Below, in pieces: positions 10,045-22,273 of a stretch of DNA of 64,000 nucleotides. The notes under the pieces are model-generated. The model was not told the DNA's origin. It saw only the letters and a list, made by a program, of their open reading frames with translations, and made no database searches. The position numbers and the translations under genes are program-made. The first letter of the stretch is position 1; every line of letters starts with the position of its first letter. The stretch is from Roseicyclus sp. (GTDB lineage Bacteria; Pseudomonadota; Alphaproteobacteria; Rhodobacterales; Rhodobacteraceae): the NCBI GenBank assembly GCA_018401055.1, contig JAGYLB010000129.1, positions 11,691-75,690 of the forward strand, written 5' to 3'.

Positions 10045-10724
10045 TCAGCCTTCAGCCGCGCCAGCACCGCCTTTACATGCCGCAGCCCCGGTCTTTGCTT
10101 GGCCGCCAGCGCCTCGGCATCGAGGGCGCTTACGAAACGTTGCACATGGGACAGCGATCGCGCGATCCGGGGCAGCACATAGGCCACCAGCGCAGGCGTC
10201 AGCGCCATCTGCCGGTCAGCGGCCAGCTTGACCAAAACCGCGGCCATCAGCGCGTCATCGGGTGCCGTCACGCTCAATTGCGCGGCCTGCAACATCCGGC
10301 TGAGCAGGTCAGGCAGGCGCAAGCCCCACTGCCCCGGGGGGCCTGATGCCGTGATCAGCAAAGCGCAGCCCCGATCCGCGGCCGCATTGTGCAGATGGAA
10401 CAGCGCCTCTTCCTGCGCCGGGCTGCCAGCGATCCTCTCGGCATCCTCGACCACCAGCGCCTGCGCCTCAGCGAGGGTGGCGGGGTTTTCGGCCGTCGCT
10501 TGTGCAGCGTCCAGAATGCGCGCCCCGCTTTGTGCAGCGAAAACATGGGCCAGATGCGTCTTGCCCGCGCCCTCTGGCCCGATCAGCAGCATCTTGCCCC
10601 CCGGCCAGTCGCGCCAGCCGTCCAGCCCTGCGACGGCGCTCGCATTGGCCTCGGAGACAAAGAAATCCGCGCGCCCCATCGCCGCCCGGAACGGCAGGGC
10701 GAGCACCAGTTGCCGAGGGGTCAC
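10045..10724 (-). CDS. hdaA: DnaA regulatory inactivator HdaA
   Basis: An AAA+ homologue of the central DnaA domain that, with the sliding clamp, promotes DnaA-ATP hydrolysis after initiation. Visible are the N-terminal clamp-binding type motif ([19 protein letters not shown]), Walker A ([14 protein letters not shown], residue about 50) and a Walker B-like VVEDAERI. The DnaA DNA-binding domain is absent, as expected. The stop is missing: the frame runs through the 90-bp spacer into ppk1. A one-base shift before 10045 would give TGA there and a normal length of about 226 residues. It overlaps the AI-2E gene by 4 bp (ATGA). Confidence 0.85.
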
Positions 10725-11806
10725 GCGTCGTCCCCGTCACCCTCGGGCTGACGGCCTGACAGGCCCTTGTAAAGTAGACCGTCTTTATACTGATCGATGA
10801 CAAAGCGCACCAGCACCCCGATGGCCGCCGCCACCGGTACGGCCACCAGCATCCCCGCAAAGCCAAAGAGCGTGCCGAAAGCCGAGAGCGCGAAAATCAG
10901 CCAGACCGGATGCAGGCCCACGGAGGACCCCACCAGCTTGGGCGTCAAGATATTGCCCTCGACCATCTGTCCGACCTGAAAGATGGCGGCGACCGCCACG
11001 ATCAGCCACCAGTCGCCCCAGAACTGGAACAGCGCCAGACCGACCGACAGCGCGCCGCCGACCAGTGCGCCGACATAGGGGATGAAGGTCAAAAGGCCTG
11101 CGACCAGCCCCACCACCAGCCCGAACTGCAGCCCCACCACCATCAGAGCCACAGCATAGAAGGTGCCGAGGATCAGGCAGACCGTACCCTGACCCCGTAT
11201 GAAACTGGCCAGCGTCCGGTCTATCTGGCCGGCCAGCATGCGGATCGTGTCGGTATGGTCGCGCGGCAGAAGGTCGTCGATGCGGGCGATCAGCCGGTCC
11301 CAGTCGAGCAGCATGTAAAAGGCCACGACAGGGACGACGACAAGGAACACCAGTACATTGACCACGCCTGCCGCGGAACTGAGCACCTGTTGCAGCAATT
11401 CGCCGCCGCGCGCCTGGATGGTCTCGCCGATCGAGACCAGAGATTGGCGTAATGGTGATCCATCGTCCATCACGTGCGGGAACCGCTCGGTCAGCCAGGC
11501 CCGCAACTGGTTGAACAGATCGGGCGTCGACTGGATCAGGTCATTGGTCTGCTGGATCAGCAACGGGATGATCACAAGAAGCGACACGATCACCACGCCG
11601 AGCAGGAACACGAAGATGATGACCGTCGCGAGCACACGGCTGAAGCCCATCTTTTCCAAACGGTCGGCGACCGGGTCGAGGAAATAGGCAATCGCGCCGC
11701 CGACGAGGAAGGGCAAGATCACATTGCCCAAGGCCCATAGCACGAAGAGAAACACCGCCGTAGCGATGCCCCAATAAGTCAATTGCTGGCGGACGGGCAG
11801 GGCCAT
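10721..11806 (-). CDS. AI-2E family (PerM-like) transporter
   Basis: A 361-residue inner-membrane protein of the AI-2 exporter/PerM superfamily. Hydrophobic segments occur at residues about 12-50 (two), 64-84, 150-175 and a cluster of four between 210 and 345, with the large soluble loop between the third and fourth that the family shows. Substrate cannot be told from sequence; family members include an autoinducer-2 exporter and a sodium/proton antiporter. It is the first gene of the AI-2E-hdaA-ppk1-ppx series, with a 4-bp overlap to hdaA. The gene is intact. Confidence 0.88.
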   Translation of the reverse strand: MALPVRQQLTYWGIATAVFLFVLWALGNVILPFLVGGAIAYFLDPVADRLEKMGFSRVLATVIIFVFLLGVVIVSLLVIIPLLIQQTNDLIQSTPDLFNQLRAWLTERFPHVMDDGSPLRQSLVSIGETIQARGGELLQQVLSSAAGVVNVLVFLVVVPVVAFYMLLDWDRLIARIDDLLPRDHTDTIRMLAGQIDRTLASFIRGQGTVCLILGTFYAVALMVVGLQFGLVVGLVAGLLTFIPYVGALVGGALSVGLALFQFWGDWWLIVAVAAIFQVGQMVEGNILTPKLVGSSVGLHPVWLIFALSAFGTLFGFAGMLVAVPVAAAIGVLVRFVIDQYKDGLLYKGLSGRQPEGDGDDA

Positions 11807-11918
11807 GCGCTCTCCTGTTTCTCGGCCCTAGATGCGTCACGGCGCGCCGCCCGACAAGGGGTGGCATGCGACCTGTGGGCGAAAGGGGCGGAAAATGCGC
11901 GGTTTCCGCCCAGCCGCC

Positions 11919-14054
11919 TCACGTCGCGCGGGTGGCCCGGATCAGCGACAAGATATCGCGCGCCGCATCGGGGATATTGGTGCCGGGGCCAAAGATCGCC
12001 TTGACGCCCGCCTTGGTCAGGAACTCGTAATCCTGATGCGGGATCACGCCGCCGCAGATGACCAGGATATCACCCGCACCGCGCGCTTTCAGCACCTCGA
12101 TCAGCCGGGGCGCCAGCGTCTTGTGGCCAGCGGCCTGACTGCTGATCCCGATGACATGGACATCGTTGTCGATGGCATCTTGCGCCGCTTCCTCCGGCGT
12201 CTGGAACAGCGGCCCCACATCGACGTCAAAGCCGATATCGGCAAAGGCCGTGGCGATCACCTTGGCGCCGCGGTCATGGCCGTCCTGCCCCATCTTGACC
12301 ACCAACATGCGCGGGCGGCGCCCTTCTTCCTCGGCGAATTTCTCAACATCGGCCTGGATGGCGGCAAAGCCCGCATCGCCGTCATAGGCCGCGCCATAAA
12401 CGCCGGCCAGCGTCTTGACCTCGGCCCGGTGGCGGCCGAACACCTTTTCCATCGCCATGCTGATTTCCCCTACGCTCGCCCGGGCACGCGCGGCCTCGAC
12501 CGCCGCGTCCAGCAGGTTGCCCCCCTCTTTCGCGCGCCGCTCCATCTCGGCCAGCGCCGCCTGACAGGCGGCCTCGTCGCGGCTGGCGCGCACCTGCGCC
12601 AGTCGGGCGATCTGGCTGTCGCGCACCTTGACGTTGTCGATGTCGAGAATGTCGATCGGGTCCTCGACCTCCTTGCGGTACTTGTTGACGCCGACGATCA
12701 CCTCTTGCCCGCGGTCGATCATCGCCTGCCGCCGCGCCGCCGATTCCTCGATGCGCAGCTTCGGCATGCCCGAGGCCACGGCCTTGGTCATGCCCCCCAT
12801 CTCCTCGACCTCCTGCATCAGGGCCCAGGCCTGTTCGATCAGGTCATTGGTGAGGCTTTCGACGTAGTAGGACCCCGCCAGCGGATCGACGACCCGGGTC
12901 ACCCCGGTTTCCTCTTGCAATATCAACTGGGTATTGCGTGCGATGCGGGCCGAGAATTCGGTCGGCAGCGCGATCGCCTCATCCAGCGCATTGGTATGCA
13001 GCGATTGCGTGCCGCCCAGAACCGCGCTCATCGCCTCGTAGGCGGTGCGCACGACATTGTTGTAGGGGTCTTGTTCCTGCAACGACACACCGCTGGTCTG
13101 GCAATGCGTGCGCAGCATCTTGGAGCGTTCATCCTGCGCGCCGAATTCCGTCATCACCCGGTGCCACAGCGTGCGGGCCGCGCGCAGCTTGGCGATTTCC
13201 ATGAAGAAATTCATGCCAATAGCGAAGAAAAAGCTCAACCGCCCCGCGAAATCATCCACATCCATGCCCGCAGCCGTGGCCGCGCGCACATATTCGCGCC
13301 CGTCCGCCAGCGTATAGGCCAGCTCTTGCACCAGATTGGCGCCCGCCTCCTGCATATGGTAGCCGGAGATGGAAATACTGTTGAATTTCGGCATGTTGGC
13401 GGTGGTGTAGCCGATGATGTCCGAGATGATCCGCATCGAGGGTTCAGGCGGGTAGATATAGGTGTTGCGGACCATGAACTCCTTGAGGATGTCGTTCTGG
13501 ATCGTTCCAGAAAGCACCTTGCGGTCATGCCCCTGTTCCTCACCCGTGACGATGAAATTGGCGAGGATCGGGATCACCGCGCCGTTCATCGTCATCGACA
13601 CCGACACCTGATCCAGCGGAATGCCGTCGAACAGGATCTTCATGTCCTCGACACTGTCGATGGCCACGCCCGCCTTGCCCACATCACCCTCGACCCTTGG
13701 GTGGTCGCTGTCATAGCCCCGGTGCGTCGCCAGATCGAAGGCGACCGAAACGCCCTGCTGCCCCGCCGCCAGTGCCTTGCGGTAAAACGCATTGCTTTCC
13801 TCGGCGGTGGAAAAGCCCGCATATTGCCGGATGGTCCACGGCCGGCCCGCGTACATCGTCGCCTTCACACCCCGGGTGAAGGGCGCCATCCCCGGCAGGC
13901 TGCCCATATGCGGCAGGCCCTCGCTATCCTCGGCGGTATAAAGCGGCTTGACCTTTATCCCCTCCAGCGTGTCCCAAGACAGGGTATCGGGGTCGCGACC
14001 GCGCAGTTCCTTGGCGGCCAGATCACGCCATGCGGCGTGCGTGTTCTGCGTCAT
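11919..14054 (-). CDS. scpA: Methylmalonyl-CoA mutase
   Basis: Adenosylcobalamin-dependent isomerisation of methylmalonyl-CoA and succinyl-CoA, the last step of propionyl-CoA assimilation that starts with the nearby carboxylase. The 711-residue single-chain form has the N-terminal substrate barrel ([54 protein letters not shown]) and the C-terminal B12-binding domain with the histidine ligand motif [11 protein letters not shown] at about residue 600. The gene is also called mcmA. The start at 14054 ([12 protein letters not shown]) overlaps the 3' end of the upstream sulfotransferase-like gene by 32 bp. The frame is intact. Confidence 0.96.
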   Translation of the reverse strand: MTQNTHAAWRDLAAKELRGRDPDTLSWDTLEGIKVKPLYTAEDSEGLPHMGSLPGMAPFTRGVKATMYAGRPWTIRQYAGFSTAEESNAFYRKALAAGQQGVSVAFDLATHRGYDSDHPRVEGDVGKAGVAIDSVEDMKILFDGIPLDQVSVSMTMNGAVIPILANFIVTGEEQGHDRKVLSGTIQNDILKEFMVRNTYIYPPEPSMRIISDIIGYTTANMPKFNSISISGYHMQEAGANLVQELAYTLADGREYVRAATAAGMDVDDFAGRLSFFFAIGMNFFMEIAKLRAARTLWHRVMTEFGAQDERSKMLRTHCQTSGVSLQEQDPYNNVVRTAYEAMSAVLGGTQSLHTNALDEAIALPTEFSARIARNTQLILQEETGVTRVVDPLAGSYYVESLTNDLIEQAWALMQEVEEMGGMTKAVASGMPKLRIEESAARRQAMIDRGQEVIVGVNKYRKEVEDPIDILDIDNVKVRDSQIARLAQVRASRDEAACQAALAEMERRAKEGGNLLDAAVEAARARASVGEISMAMEKVFGRHRAEVKTLAGVYGAAYDGDAGFAAIQADVEKFAEEEGRRPRMLVVKMGQDGHDRGAKVIATAFADIGFDVDVGPLFQTPEEAAQDAIDNDVHVIGISSQAAGHKTLAPRLIEVLKARGAGDILVICGGVIPHQDYEFLTKAGVKAIFGPGTNIPDAARDILSLIRATRAT

Positions 14055-14943
14055 CGATTGGTCCTCTTCCTTGTCCTGTCGGGCCTGGGGTTCGTGCCCC
14101 GACCTCGTCGATATACTCCGCCAGACCGCCGGCTCCGGCGGCAAGCCAGTCCAGATCTTCGCCGTATTGCCCGCGCATCGCGGCGCGCTGATGCGCGTCA
14201 AAGGGCATGAACCGCCCCGCCGCCCCGCGCGCCAAGGCGGGATCGGCCCCGATGTCGGCCAGATAGGCGCGCAACTCGGGCAGCCGCACACCGGGGTTGC
14301 ACCAGCGGTCCGAGCCCTTTAGCGGAACAGACGCCCCGGTCAGATGCGCCAGCAGATCGCCGGGCCGTCCCGCCATCGCCTCATGCGTCCAGACCACGAT
14401 CCGGGCCTGCGGCACGGCCTGCGCCAGATCGGCGATCACATGCCGCCAGCGCCGCGGCTGCGTCACCAGCCGGTCGCACAAGGCCGGATGGGGCAAGGAG
14501 CCGCCGCGCAGCACACGCCATCCCAGAACCGAGGCCCAGAACGCATCAGGGCACCGGACCGACAGGCCCAAGGTAAGCTCATTGCCTGCGAAGGCATCGG
14601 CAAAGCGGGCCACCCGCGCGCCCGCATCGGGATAGAGCCGTTGCGCCTGCGTGATCAGCCGCATCGTGCCCGCCATGTTCTCTTCGCTCACGACCAAGCT
14701 GGTCGCACCCGCGCGCGCCGCCATCTCGATCTGCAGCGCGACACGGCCAGCCGCCCGCCCCTCGCGCCGCGGCGGCGGGACGGGCGCACCGCCGTACAAT
14801 CCGTCGAACAGACCTGCGCGCAGACGTCGCGGTCCCCAATAGGCGATCCCCGCCCGCTGCAGCGCCTCGGCATTGTCACCCAGCGTGCGCTGGAAGGTGG
14901 TTGTCGCGGTGCGATGCGCACCAAGGTGTAGCACGATACGCAT
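14023..14943 (-). CDS. Sulfotransferase-like (P-loop fold) protein
   Basis: A 306-residue protein starting [20 protein letters not shown], which matches the 5'-PSB loop type of sulfotransferase-like proteins (strand, then GxHRTxTTxxQ). Typical features follow: [11 protein letters not shown] and [20 protein letters not shown]. The PAPS-binding chemistry is not proven and substrate is unknown. The 3' end overlaps the start of methylmalonyl-CoA mutase by 32 bp on the same strand. The start follows from the motif position; the frame is open much further upstream without a better signal. Confidence 0.65.
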   Translation of the reverse strand: MRIVLHLGAHRTATTTFQRTLGDNAEALQRAGIAYWGPRRLRAGLFDGLYGGAPVPPPRREGRAAGRVALQIEMAARAGATSLVVSEENMAGTMRLITQAQRLYPDAGARVARFADAFAGNELTLGLSVRCPDAFWASVLGWRVLRGGSLPHPALCDRLVTQPRRWRHVIADLAQAVPQARIVVWTHEAMAGRPGDLLAHLTGASVPLKGSDRWCNPGVRLPELRAYLADIGADPALARGAAGRFMPFDAHQRAAMRGQYGEDLDWLAAGAGGLAEYIDEVGARTPGPTGQGRGPIDDAEHARRMA

Positions 14944-15100
14944 GGCGCCCTTGTCATCCGGACCCCGGCACGGGGTGCGGCGGCAAGACTGCCGCGCGAC
15001 CTGTGAAGATCGGATGAAGGGAAAAATGCGCGAGGTCATCGGTCCGAAATGCTTCGCTTTTCCGCGACGCGTGCCTATATCCGAGACGAACGGAGGAAGA

Positions 15101-15620
15101 ATGCGACACATCCTGCTAGCGTTTACCGCATCACTGACCTTGACAGGCATGGCTTGGGCCCAGACCGTGGCCGTTGCCGCCGCCGAGGCAGGCGCTGCCG
15201 ATATGGAAATCGTCGATCCGCTTGAGCCGCGGGATGCCCGCGAGCTGACGCTGGAGGAATTCCAGTGGGTCGCCCGTCCGATCATCATCTTCGCCGACAC
15301 GCCCAACGACCCGCGCGTCGCCGAGCAATTGCAACTGCTGGCTGACCGTCCCGAGCCGCTGTTGGAACGCGACGTGGTCATTATCATCGACACCGATCCA
15401 GCGGCACGCTCGGCCATCCGCACTGCGCTGCGCCCGCGCGGCTTCTCGCTCGTGGTGCTGCAAAAGGACGGCGCAATCGGCTTTCGCCGCCCCGCGCCGC
15501 GTGACGTGCGCGAAATCATCCGCGCCAATCGACAACTTCTCGATCCGGCAAGAAGAGATCAGGACGGGGCAGTAGCCCCCCGTTCCTCTGTCGATATGCG
15601 GCCTGGCGCGGATCACAGCC

Positions 15621-15637
<17 letters not shown>
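15101..15637 (+). CDS. DUF4174 family secreted protein
   Basis: 178 residues with a signal peptide (MRHILLAFTASLTLTGMAWA). The mature part has the DUF4174 thioredoxin-like pattern: FQWVARPIIIFADTPNDPR, then RDVVIIIDTDPAARS and GFSLVVLQKDGAIGFRRPAP, with no redox cysteines. Cellular role unknown; periplasmic by inference. A GGAGGAAG ribosome-binding site precedes the ATG. It converges on pccA, overlapping its stop by 17 bp. The last 30 residues look unlike a usual end and could reflect a late frameshift. Confidence 0.7.
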
Positions 15638-17663
<2,026 letters not shown>

Positions 17664-17707
17664 GGTCACTGTCCCTTCCTTGCAGGGCTTGGGCCCTGTT
17701 CTGACGC

Positions 17708-17743
17708 AAAAAAGGCCACCGGGGGTGCTTCACCCCGATGGCC
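17708..17743 (-). terminator. Rho-independent terminator
   Basis: Inverted repeat with arms GGCCATCGGGGTG and CACCCCCGGTGGCC (minus-strand reading) around a short loop, 17714-17743, followed by a six-T run at 17708-17713. It separates the small lipoprotein gene (stop at 17793) from pccA (start 17663), so pccA probably has its own promoter. Confidence 0.75.
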
Positions 17744-17792
17744 TTGATCGATGATGGTCCGGGTCAGCGCGCGGGCTGATCCGAAGCGACGT

Positions 17793-18002
17793 TCAGCAAA
17801 GCCCCGCGTCGTCGCACAGCGCTCCACCGGCCGCGCCGATGAGGATGCCTGTGCCCACGCTGCCGTTGAACGCTGCGGCCGTGACACCGCCCGCGACCGC
17901 GCCAAGACCGGCGCGTTCGAGATCGGAGGTGACGCAGCCCGACAAAGCGAGGGCCGCGGCAAAGAGAGTTGCGGGGATGAAAGTCTTTCTGGTGGCGCGC
18001 AT
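17793..18002 (-). CDS. Small lipoprotein
   Basis: 69 residues: a lipoprotein signal (MRATRKTFIPATLFAAALAL then SGC, lipobox LSGC) followed by a glycine/alanine-rich helix-prone stretch (AGLGAVAGGVTAAAF, GTGILIGAAGGALCDDAGLC), the 17-kDa/glycine-zipper-like pattern of small outer-membrane lipoproteins. Two further cysteines lie at the C-terminus. Start at 18002 has GGAG about 14 nt upstream. It lies in the pccB-pccA interval with two other small lipoproteins. Confidence 0.72.
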   Translation of the reverse strand: MRATRKTFIPATLFAAALALSGCVTSDLERAGLGAVAGGVTAAAFNGSVGTGILIGAAGGALCDDAGLC

Positions 18003-18204
18003 TTTGCGTCTGCTCCTGTCGATGTGCCTCGTGCCGGACAGTATACAGGCAAAACGCCCGACGCGATAGCAGGGCTTTCCGGACCCATGCCCCCATCGGC
18101 GGAAAAGCGTTACGGCAGCAAGCTGGCCGACCGCGTCGAAGGGGAAGGGTAACACGTCTTTTCGATGCCGGTCGTTTTGCAACTGGGGACGTCGACCAGC
18201 ACAG

Positions 18205-18304
18205 TCAGGATGACACGGATTTTCCGCGACGGAAGAGGAATTTCACCATCCGTTGCGCGATGCGCGCCAAACCGCCCACCAGCCATGGCGAAAGGCAACT
18301 TCAT
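18205..18304 (-). CDS. Possible small coupled protein, probably frameshifted
   Basis: An ATG at 18304 overlaps the stop of the upstream 124-residue gene by 4 bp, the pattern of translational coupling. As written the frame runs 64 codons to 18110 with a poor-looking C-terminus. A one-base shift around MKLPFAMAGG instead gives a coherent basic end, LARIAQRMVKFLFRRGKSVSS, stopping at 18205. No family is recognised and either version may be wrong. Confidence 0.33.
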
Positions 18305-18675
18305 GCCGATGCGCCCTCCCAGATGCCGCGGCCGTCAAAGGCTTCGGGAAACGCGGCGCGGGCGCGGCGCTCGTCTATGACCAGCAGGGCCTCGTAGCTT
18401 GCGGGATCGAACGGGTCCTCGGCCGGCACCACCTCGCGCCCGAACAGCCACGACAGCCGTCCGGCATCAAGATTGCCCCGCTCGAAGGGTTCGGTGCCAA
18501 AACACAGCCACAGCGCCTCCATGAAGGCGGCATCGGCGCGGCGGTCGGCGGGTTTGCGGTCGGCGTAGCGTTCGCGCGCGACCAGTTTCGTTGCACCCTC
18601 CTTGGCCGCCCTGCGGATGGTGAACTGGTAATCGGTGCCGGGCAGACGGCCGGGAAACCCGCGGTGCTTGATCAT
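18301..18675 (-). CDS. Hypothetical protein
   Basis: 124 residues, soluble, no signal peptide or membrane helix. Notable segments are the start MIKHRGFPGRLPGTDYQFTI, an arginine-rich ATKLVARERYADRKPADRR and the C-terminal ASYEALLVIDERRARAAFPE. Codon use matches the surrounding core genes. It lies in the pccB-pccA interval on the same strand as both. I do not recognise the family. Confidence 0.6.
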   Translation of the reverse strand: MIKHRGFPGRLPGTDYQFTIRRAAKEGATKLVARERYADRKPADRRADAAFMEALWLCFGTEPFERGNLDAGRLSWLFGREVVPAEDPFDPASYEALLVIDERRARAAFPEAFDGRGIWEGASA

Positions 18676-18720
18676 CGCGGAGTTCCCAAGCCGGTGAAGA
18701 TCTGACTGTGCCCCGCGGTG

Positions 18721-19032
18721 TTACGGTCGCTGGTTCGACCCTCTGGGTTCGTCTTGGCCGCCATCCGTGGGCGGACGCTGGGTGATGTAGATCGGAGGGC
18801 AGATGGCAACATTGGCGCCTGCCACGGAATCCGCTTCGCAAACATCCTCGCAGATCGGCACACGGGCAGGATAGGTGGCGTTGATCTCCTGTCCTTCCGG
18901 TCGGCACAATGCCTCGCCCGACTTGTTGAACAGGGGTGTCGCGACGGCGCGGCTGGGTGGATTGGGGGCTGCACAGCCGGCGATGGCTGCAGCAGCGATC
19001 GTGATGAGGGTGATCGATTTGCGCGAAAACAT
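18721..19032 (-). CDS. Small lipoprotein
   Basis: 103 residues with a lipoprotein signal (MFSRKSITLITIAAAAIAGC, lipobox IAGC at residue 20). The mature part is proline- and cysteine-containing (ALCRPEGQEINATYPARVPI, then CEDVC and AICPPIYITQRPP), with four cysteines that may form disulfides in the periplasm. AGGAGA lies about 9 nt before the ATG. Function unknown; part of the run of small same-strand genes between pccB and pccA. Confidence 0.68.
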   Translation of the reverse strand: MFSRKSITLITIAAAAIAGCAAPNPPSRAVATPLFNKSGEALCRPEGQEINATYPARVPICEDVCEADSVAGANVAICPPIYITQRPPTDGGQDEPRGSNQRP

Positions 19033-19191
19033 GATGGCTTTCTCCTGCTTGAGGGGCATCCTCGACCTCCAGAGTGCCTGAGAAAGCCCTTTCTGCCGAG
19101 TGGGAATTTCCACCAGTGCAAAGCGCCTGACAGCGTCGCGGGCGACGGTGTGGTCCGGGCAGGCGCTGCGGCCCGCCCGGTCCGGTTGTCT

Positions 19192-19338
19192 TCAGCGATA
19201 CTTGTTCGACACCGGATCGTGCGTGATCGGTGCGGGTTCGATGAAGATGATCTCTTCCTGCACGGGCGCCGAAGAGCCGCAAGCTGCAACACCTGCCACA
19301 AGGCCCAGGGCAAGAAGCGCTTGGATGAAACGCGACAT
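19192..19338 (-). CDS. Small lipoprotein (48 aa)
   Basis: MSRFIQALLALGLVAGVAAC is a lipoprotein signal with the modified cysteine at residue 20. The mature tail is only 28 residues (GSSAPVQEEIIFIEPAPITH and so on) and ends NKYR. GAAAGGA lies about 8 nt before the ATG. Similar very short lipoproteins are common in Rhodobacterales; its role is unknown. Confidence 0.65.
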   Translation of the reverse strand: MSRFIQALLALGLVAGVAACGSSAPVQEEIIFIEPAPITHDPVSNKYR

Positions 19339-19543
19339 CTCGCTTTCCTTTCGTATTGGACCATGTCCGGATGCACGCACCCGGCCATGGTCAGAGGTAC
19401 AGCCGCATGGGTACGGCCAGCGCCGAGAATACCGCGAGCCGGGTTTTCTCCACAGGACTTTCCACAGGCCGCGCTGGTCTGTGACCGGCTTGCATCAAAT
19501 TCGCATCCACCTGAGCGTCGTGCCGCAACATATTGTGGAAACA

Positions 19544-19954
19544 TCAGAAAAGCTCCCAGATACAGACCGGCCCTTCAAGCCGGTATTGTTCGAAAAACTG
19601 TGGCACATCCGGCGCGGGCACCCCGCGATCGACGGGCGATGCCATCATCTCGATCACCACCAGATCGGGCGGTGTGGCCAGCGTCGCCGCGGCCGGCAGA
19701 CCCCATGTGCGGCAAGCCCAATCCATGTCGGTGCGCAGCATCAGAGGCGTGTCGATATCTTGCACGATGGTCGGCGCAAGCAGGCGCACCACAACCAGCA
19801 TTTCGCCCGACCACGGATTTTCCTCGAACAGAAGCTCCATCAGCGAGAGGCTCAGCCCCGAGGGGGCCGCCAGCTCGCCAAGGGGCCATGCCTCGGCAGT
19901 CGCGCTCAGCGGCACCAGCGACAAAAGACCTGCAAGGGGAAGCGCGGGCAGCAT
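19544..19954 (-). CDS. DUF6497-like exported protein
   Basis: 136 residues with an N-terminal signal (MLPALPLAGLLSLVPLSATA). The body ends QFFEQYRLEGPVCIWELF, which I associate with the DUF6497 family often found beside pccB in Rhodobacterales; this is recalled, not searched. Two cysteines (WACRTW, VCIW) may pair. The ATG overlaps the expected ridA stop as TGATG, so coupling to ridA is likely. Function unknown. Confidence 0.6.
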   Translation of the reverse strand: MLPALPLAGLLSLVPLSATAEAWPLGELAAPSGLSLSLMELLFEENPWSGEMLVVVRLLAPTIVQDIDTPLMLRTDMDWACRTWGLPAAATLATPPDLVVIEMMASPVDRGVPAPDVPQFFEQYRLEGPVCIWELF

Positions 19955-20363
19955 CAGCGGGCGGCCCCTCTGGCCTGCGGGCGACGCAGTCGATCTCCAC
20001 CAATGCCCCCACGGCCAGCGCGGTCACGCCGATGGTGGTGCGGGCGGGCCTGCGGTCAGGTGGGAAAAAGCCCTGATAGGTCTCGTTGAAGGCAGCGTAA
20101 TCGCGTTCGAATTCCGTCAGATAGGCCCGCATCTGCACGACATGGGACAGGTCGAGGCCCACACCCTTGAGCACGATTTCAAGGTTCTCCATCACGCGGG
20201 CCGTCTGCGCCGCCACACCATCTGGCAAGGCCGCGTCGGGGGCTACAGGGTCGGTCGGCATCTGGCCTGTCAGGAATAGCCAGCCATCCACCTCCACGGC
20301 ATGGGAAAACGGCGCGACAGGGCGCGGGCCGCCGGTGATCATGTGAAAGAGCGGGTCGGTCAT
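19954..20363 (-). CDS. ridA: RidA family enamine/imine deaminase, frameshifted at 3' end
   Basis: RidA-type proteins hydrolyse reactive enamine intermediates. The trimeric fold pattern is clear: PFSHAVEVDGWLFLTGQMPT, then TARVMENLEIVLKGVGLDLS and RPARTTIGVTALAVGALVEI with the conserved arginine before the terminal DCVARRP. The frame as written misses its stop and runs on. One additional G in the GGGG run near 19968 gives RRPEGAAR and a TGA that overlaps the next ATG. Start at 20363 (MTDPLFHMITGG). Confidence 0.8.
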
Positions 20364-20373
20364 GCAGGTCTCC

Positions 20374-20427
20374 GTAGGGTGGGCAATCTGCCCACCGTGC
20401 AGGGATAGGTGGGCAGGTTGCCTACCC
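20374..20427. repeat. Paired dispersed palindrome between ridA and pccB
   Basis: GGGTGGGCAATCTGCCCACC at 20377-20396 is itself palindromic. It is followed at 20408-20427 by an inverted, 18/20 matching copy (GGTGGGCAGGTTGCCTACCC). The two arms could form one long hairpin between pccB stop and ridA start. The same core recurs at 35397-35418. Confidence 0.75.
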
Positions 20428-21961
20428 TCACAGCGGAATGTTGTCGTGCTTTTTCCACGGCATCTGCTTGCGCTTGGTCCTGAGCTGCGCAAAGGCCCGG
20501 CAGACCCGCTTGCGGGTGGAGCGCGGCTGGATCACCTCGTCGATGAAGCCACGCTCGGCGGCGACAAAGGGATTGGCGAAGCGGTCCTCGTATTCCTTGG
20601 TATGGGCCGCCGTCTTTTCCGCGTCATTCAGATCGCCGCGATGGATGATCTCGACCGCGCCCTTGGCGCCCATCACCGCGATTTCCGAGGTGGGCCAGGC
20701 GTAGTTGATGTCGCCCCGCAGGTGTTTCGAGGACATCACCACATAGGCCCCGCCATAGGCCTTGCGGGTGATCACCGTGACTTTCGGCACCGTCGCCTCG
20801 CCATAGGCGAAGAGCAGTTTCGCGCCATGCTTGATGACGCCGCTGTATTCCTGCCCGGTGCCGGGCAGGAAGCCCGGAACATCCACGAAAGTGAGCAAAG
20901 GTATCTCGAAGCAGTCACAAAAGCGAACGAACCGCGCGGCCTTGCGGGCGCTGTCGATGTCCAGAACGCCCGCCAGGCATCATCGGCTGGTTGGCGACCA
21001 CGCCGACCGTCTGGCCCTCCAGCCGGATGAAGCCGGTGATGATGTTCTTCGCGAATTCTTCCTGGATCTCGTAGAAATCGCCCTCGTCCGCGACCTTGAG
21101 GATCAGCTCCTTCATGTCATAGGGCTTGTTGGGGTTGTCGGGGATCAGCGTATCCAGGCTTTCCTCGATCCGGTTGGGATCATCGTAAAATGGCCTGACG
21201 GGCGGTTTTTCGCGATTGGAGAGCGGCAGGAAATCGATCAAGCGACGCACTTCGGCCAAGGCTTCCACGTCATTCTCGAAAGCGCCATCGGCGACGGAGG
21301 ATTTGCGGGTATGGGTGGTGGCACCGCCCAGTTCTTCGGCCGTGACGACCTCGTTGGTGACGGTCTTCACCACGTCGGGGCCGGTCACGAACATGTAGGA
21401 GCTGTCTTTGACCATGAAGATGAAGTCGGTCATCGCGGGCGAATAGACCGCGCCGCCCGCGCAGGGCCCCATGATGAGCGAGATCTGCGGCACCACGCCC
21501 GAGGCCTCGATGTTGCGCTGGAACACCTCGCCATAGGCGGCCAGCGACGACACGCCCTCCTGGATGCGGGCACCGCCCGAGTCGTTGATGCCGATCACGG
21601 GGGCGCCGTTCTGCATCGCCATGTCCATGATCTTGCAGATCTTTGCGGCATGGGTTTCGGACACCGATCCGCCCAGAACAGTGAAATCTTGCGAAAAGAC
21701 ATAGACCATGCGGCCATTGACCGTGCCCCAACCGGTCACAACGCCGTCGCCGCGGGGCTTGGACTTCTCCATCCCGAAATCGGTGCAGCGGTGGGTGACG
21801 AACATGTCGTATTCCTCGAAGGAGCCTTCATCGAGCAACAGGTCGATCCGTTCGCGCGCAGTCAGCTTGCCCTTGGCATGCTGCGCATCGATCCTTGCCT
21901 GTCCGCCGCCAAGCCGCGCTTGGTCGCGGCGGTGCTCGAGTTCTTGCAAGATATCCTTCAT
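20428..21961 (-). CDS. pccB: Propionyl-CoA carboxylase beta subunit, one frameshift
   Basis: Carboxyltransferase subunit that moves carboxyl from biotin on PccA to propionyl-CoA. The crotonase-fold halves are both present: [39 protein letters not shown] and [16 protein letters not shown] in the first; [20 protein letters not shown] and [17 protein letters not shown] in the second. A shift near 20985 (after VANQPM) splits them; joined length is about 510, as expected. Start [12 protein letters not shown] at 21961 has GGAGGGGA upstream. A PccR-type box lies about 120 bp upstream. Confidence 0.94.
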
Positions 21962-22079
21962 GCGGCTTCCCCTCCGAATGGCCGTGCGCGCGGCGTTCCC
22001 GCAGGCGTAGCGCAGGACCGTGCCGATTGTCGTGGACCCTATGGCCGCAGGGGGTATCTGGCGAGTCGGATTGCGCATA

Positions 22080-22099
22080 TTTGCAAATATGTTTGCGAG
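22080..22099. promoter_or_regulatory. Candidate PccR operator upstream of pccB
   Basis: TTTGCAAA-TATG-TTTGCGAG: two 8-bp half-sites with 4-nt spacing, the arrangement I recall for the PccR/ScfR operator of Rhodobacter sphaeroides. A second degenerate pair (ATGCAAAA and CGCAAAT) follows at 22104-22119. It lies in the 312-bp divergent gap between pccB and the MFS gene, which otherwise shows no gene. Confidence 0.65.
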
Positions 22100-22273
22100 C
22101 TACATGCAAAAATCGCAAATCTGCTAATCGGCCATGGCCTCCGCCTGATCCACCGGATCGCCGTCCGGTGCCCTTCTCGTGTTCCACCGCAGGGCATGAG
22201 TGCACATAAAGCCCCGCGCACCCTAACGTTGCGGCCTCTGGACCCGGGCCCCCGTTCGGCCTAATTCATTGGA

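Noticed and set aside
9957..10045. A genuine HdaA-Ppk1 fusion protein
   Set aside because: Both parts have normal ends and starts of separate families, and stop loss by one base fits the general indel pattern.
11832..14210. A 792-codon plus-strand frame over methylmalonyl-CoA mutase
   Set aside because: Composition is that of an antisense shadow (many His, Arg, Gln); the mutase on the other strand is complete.
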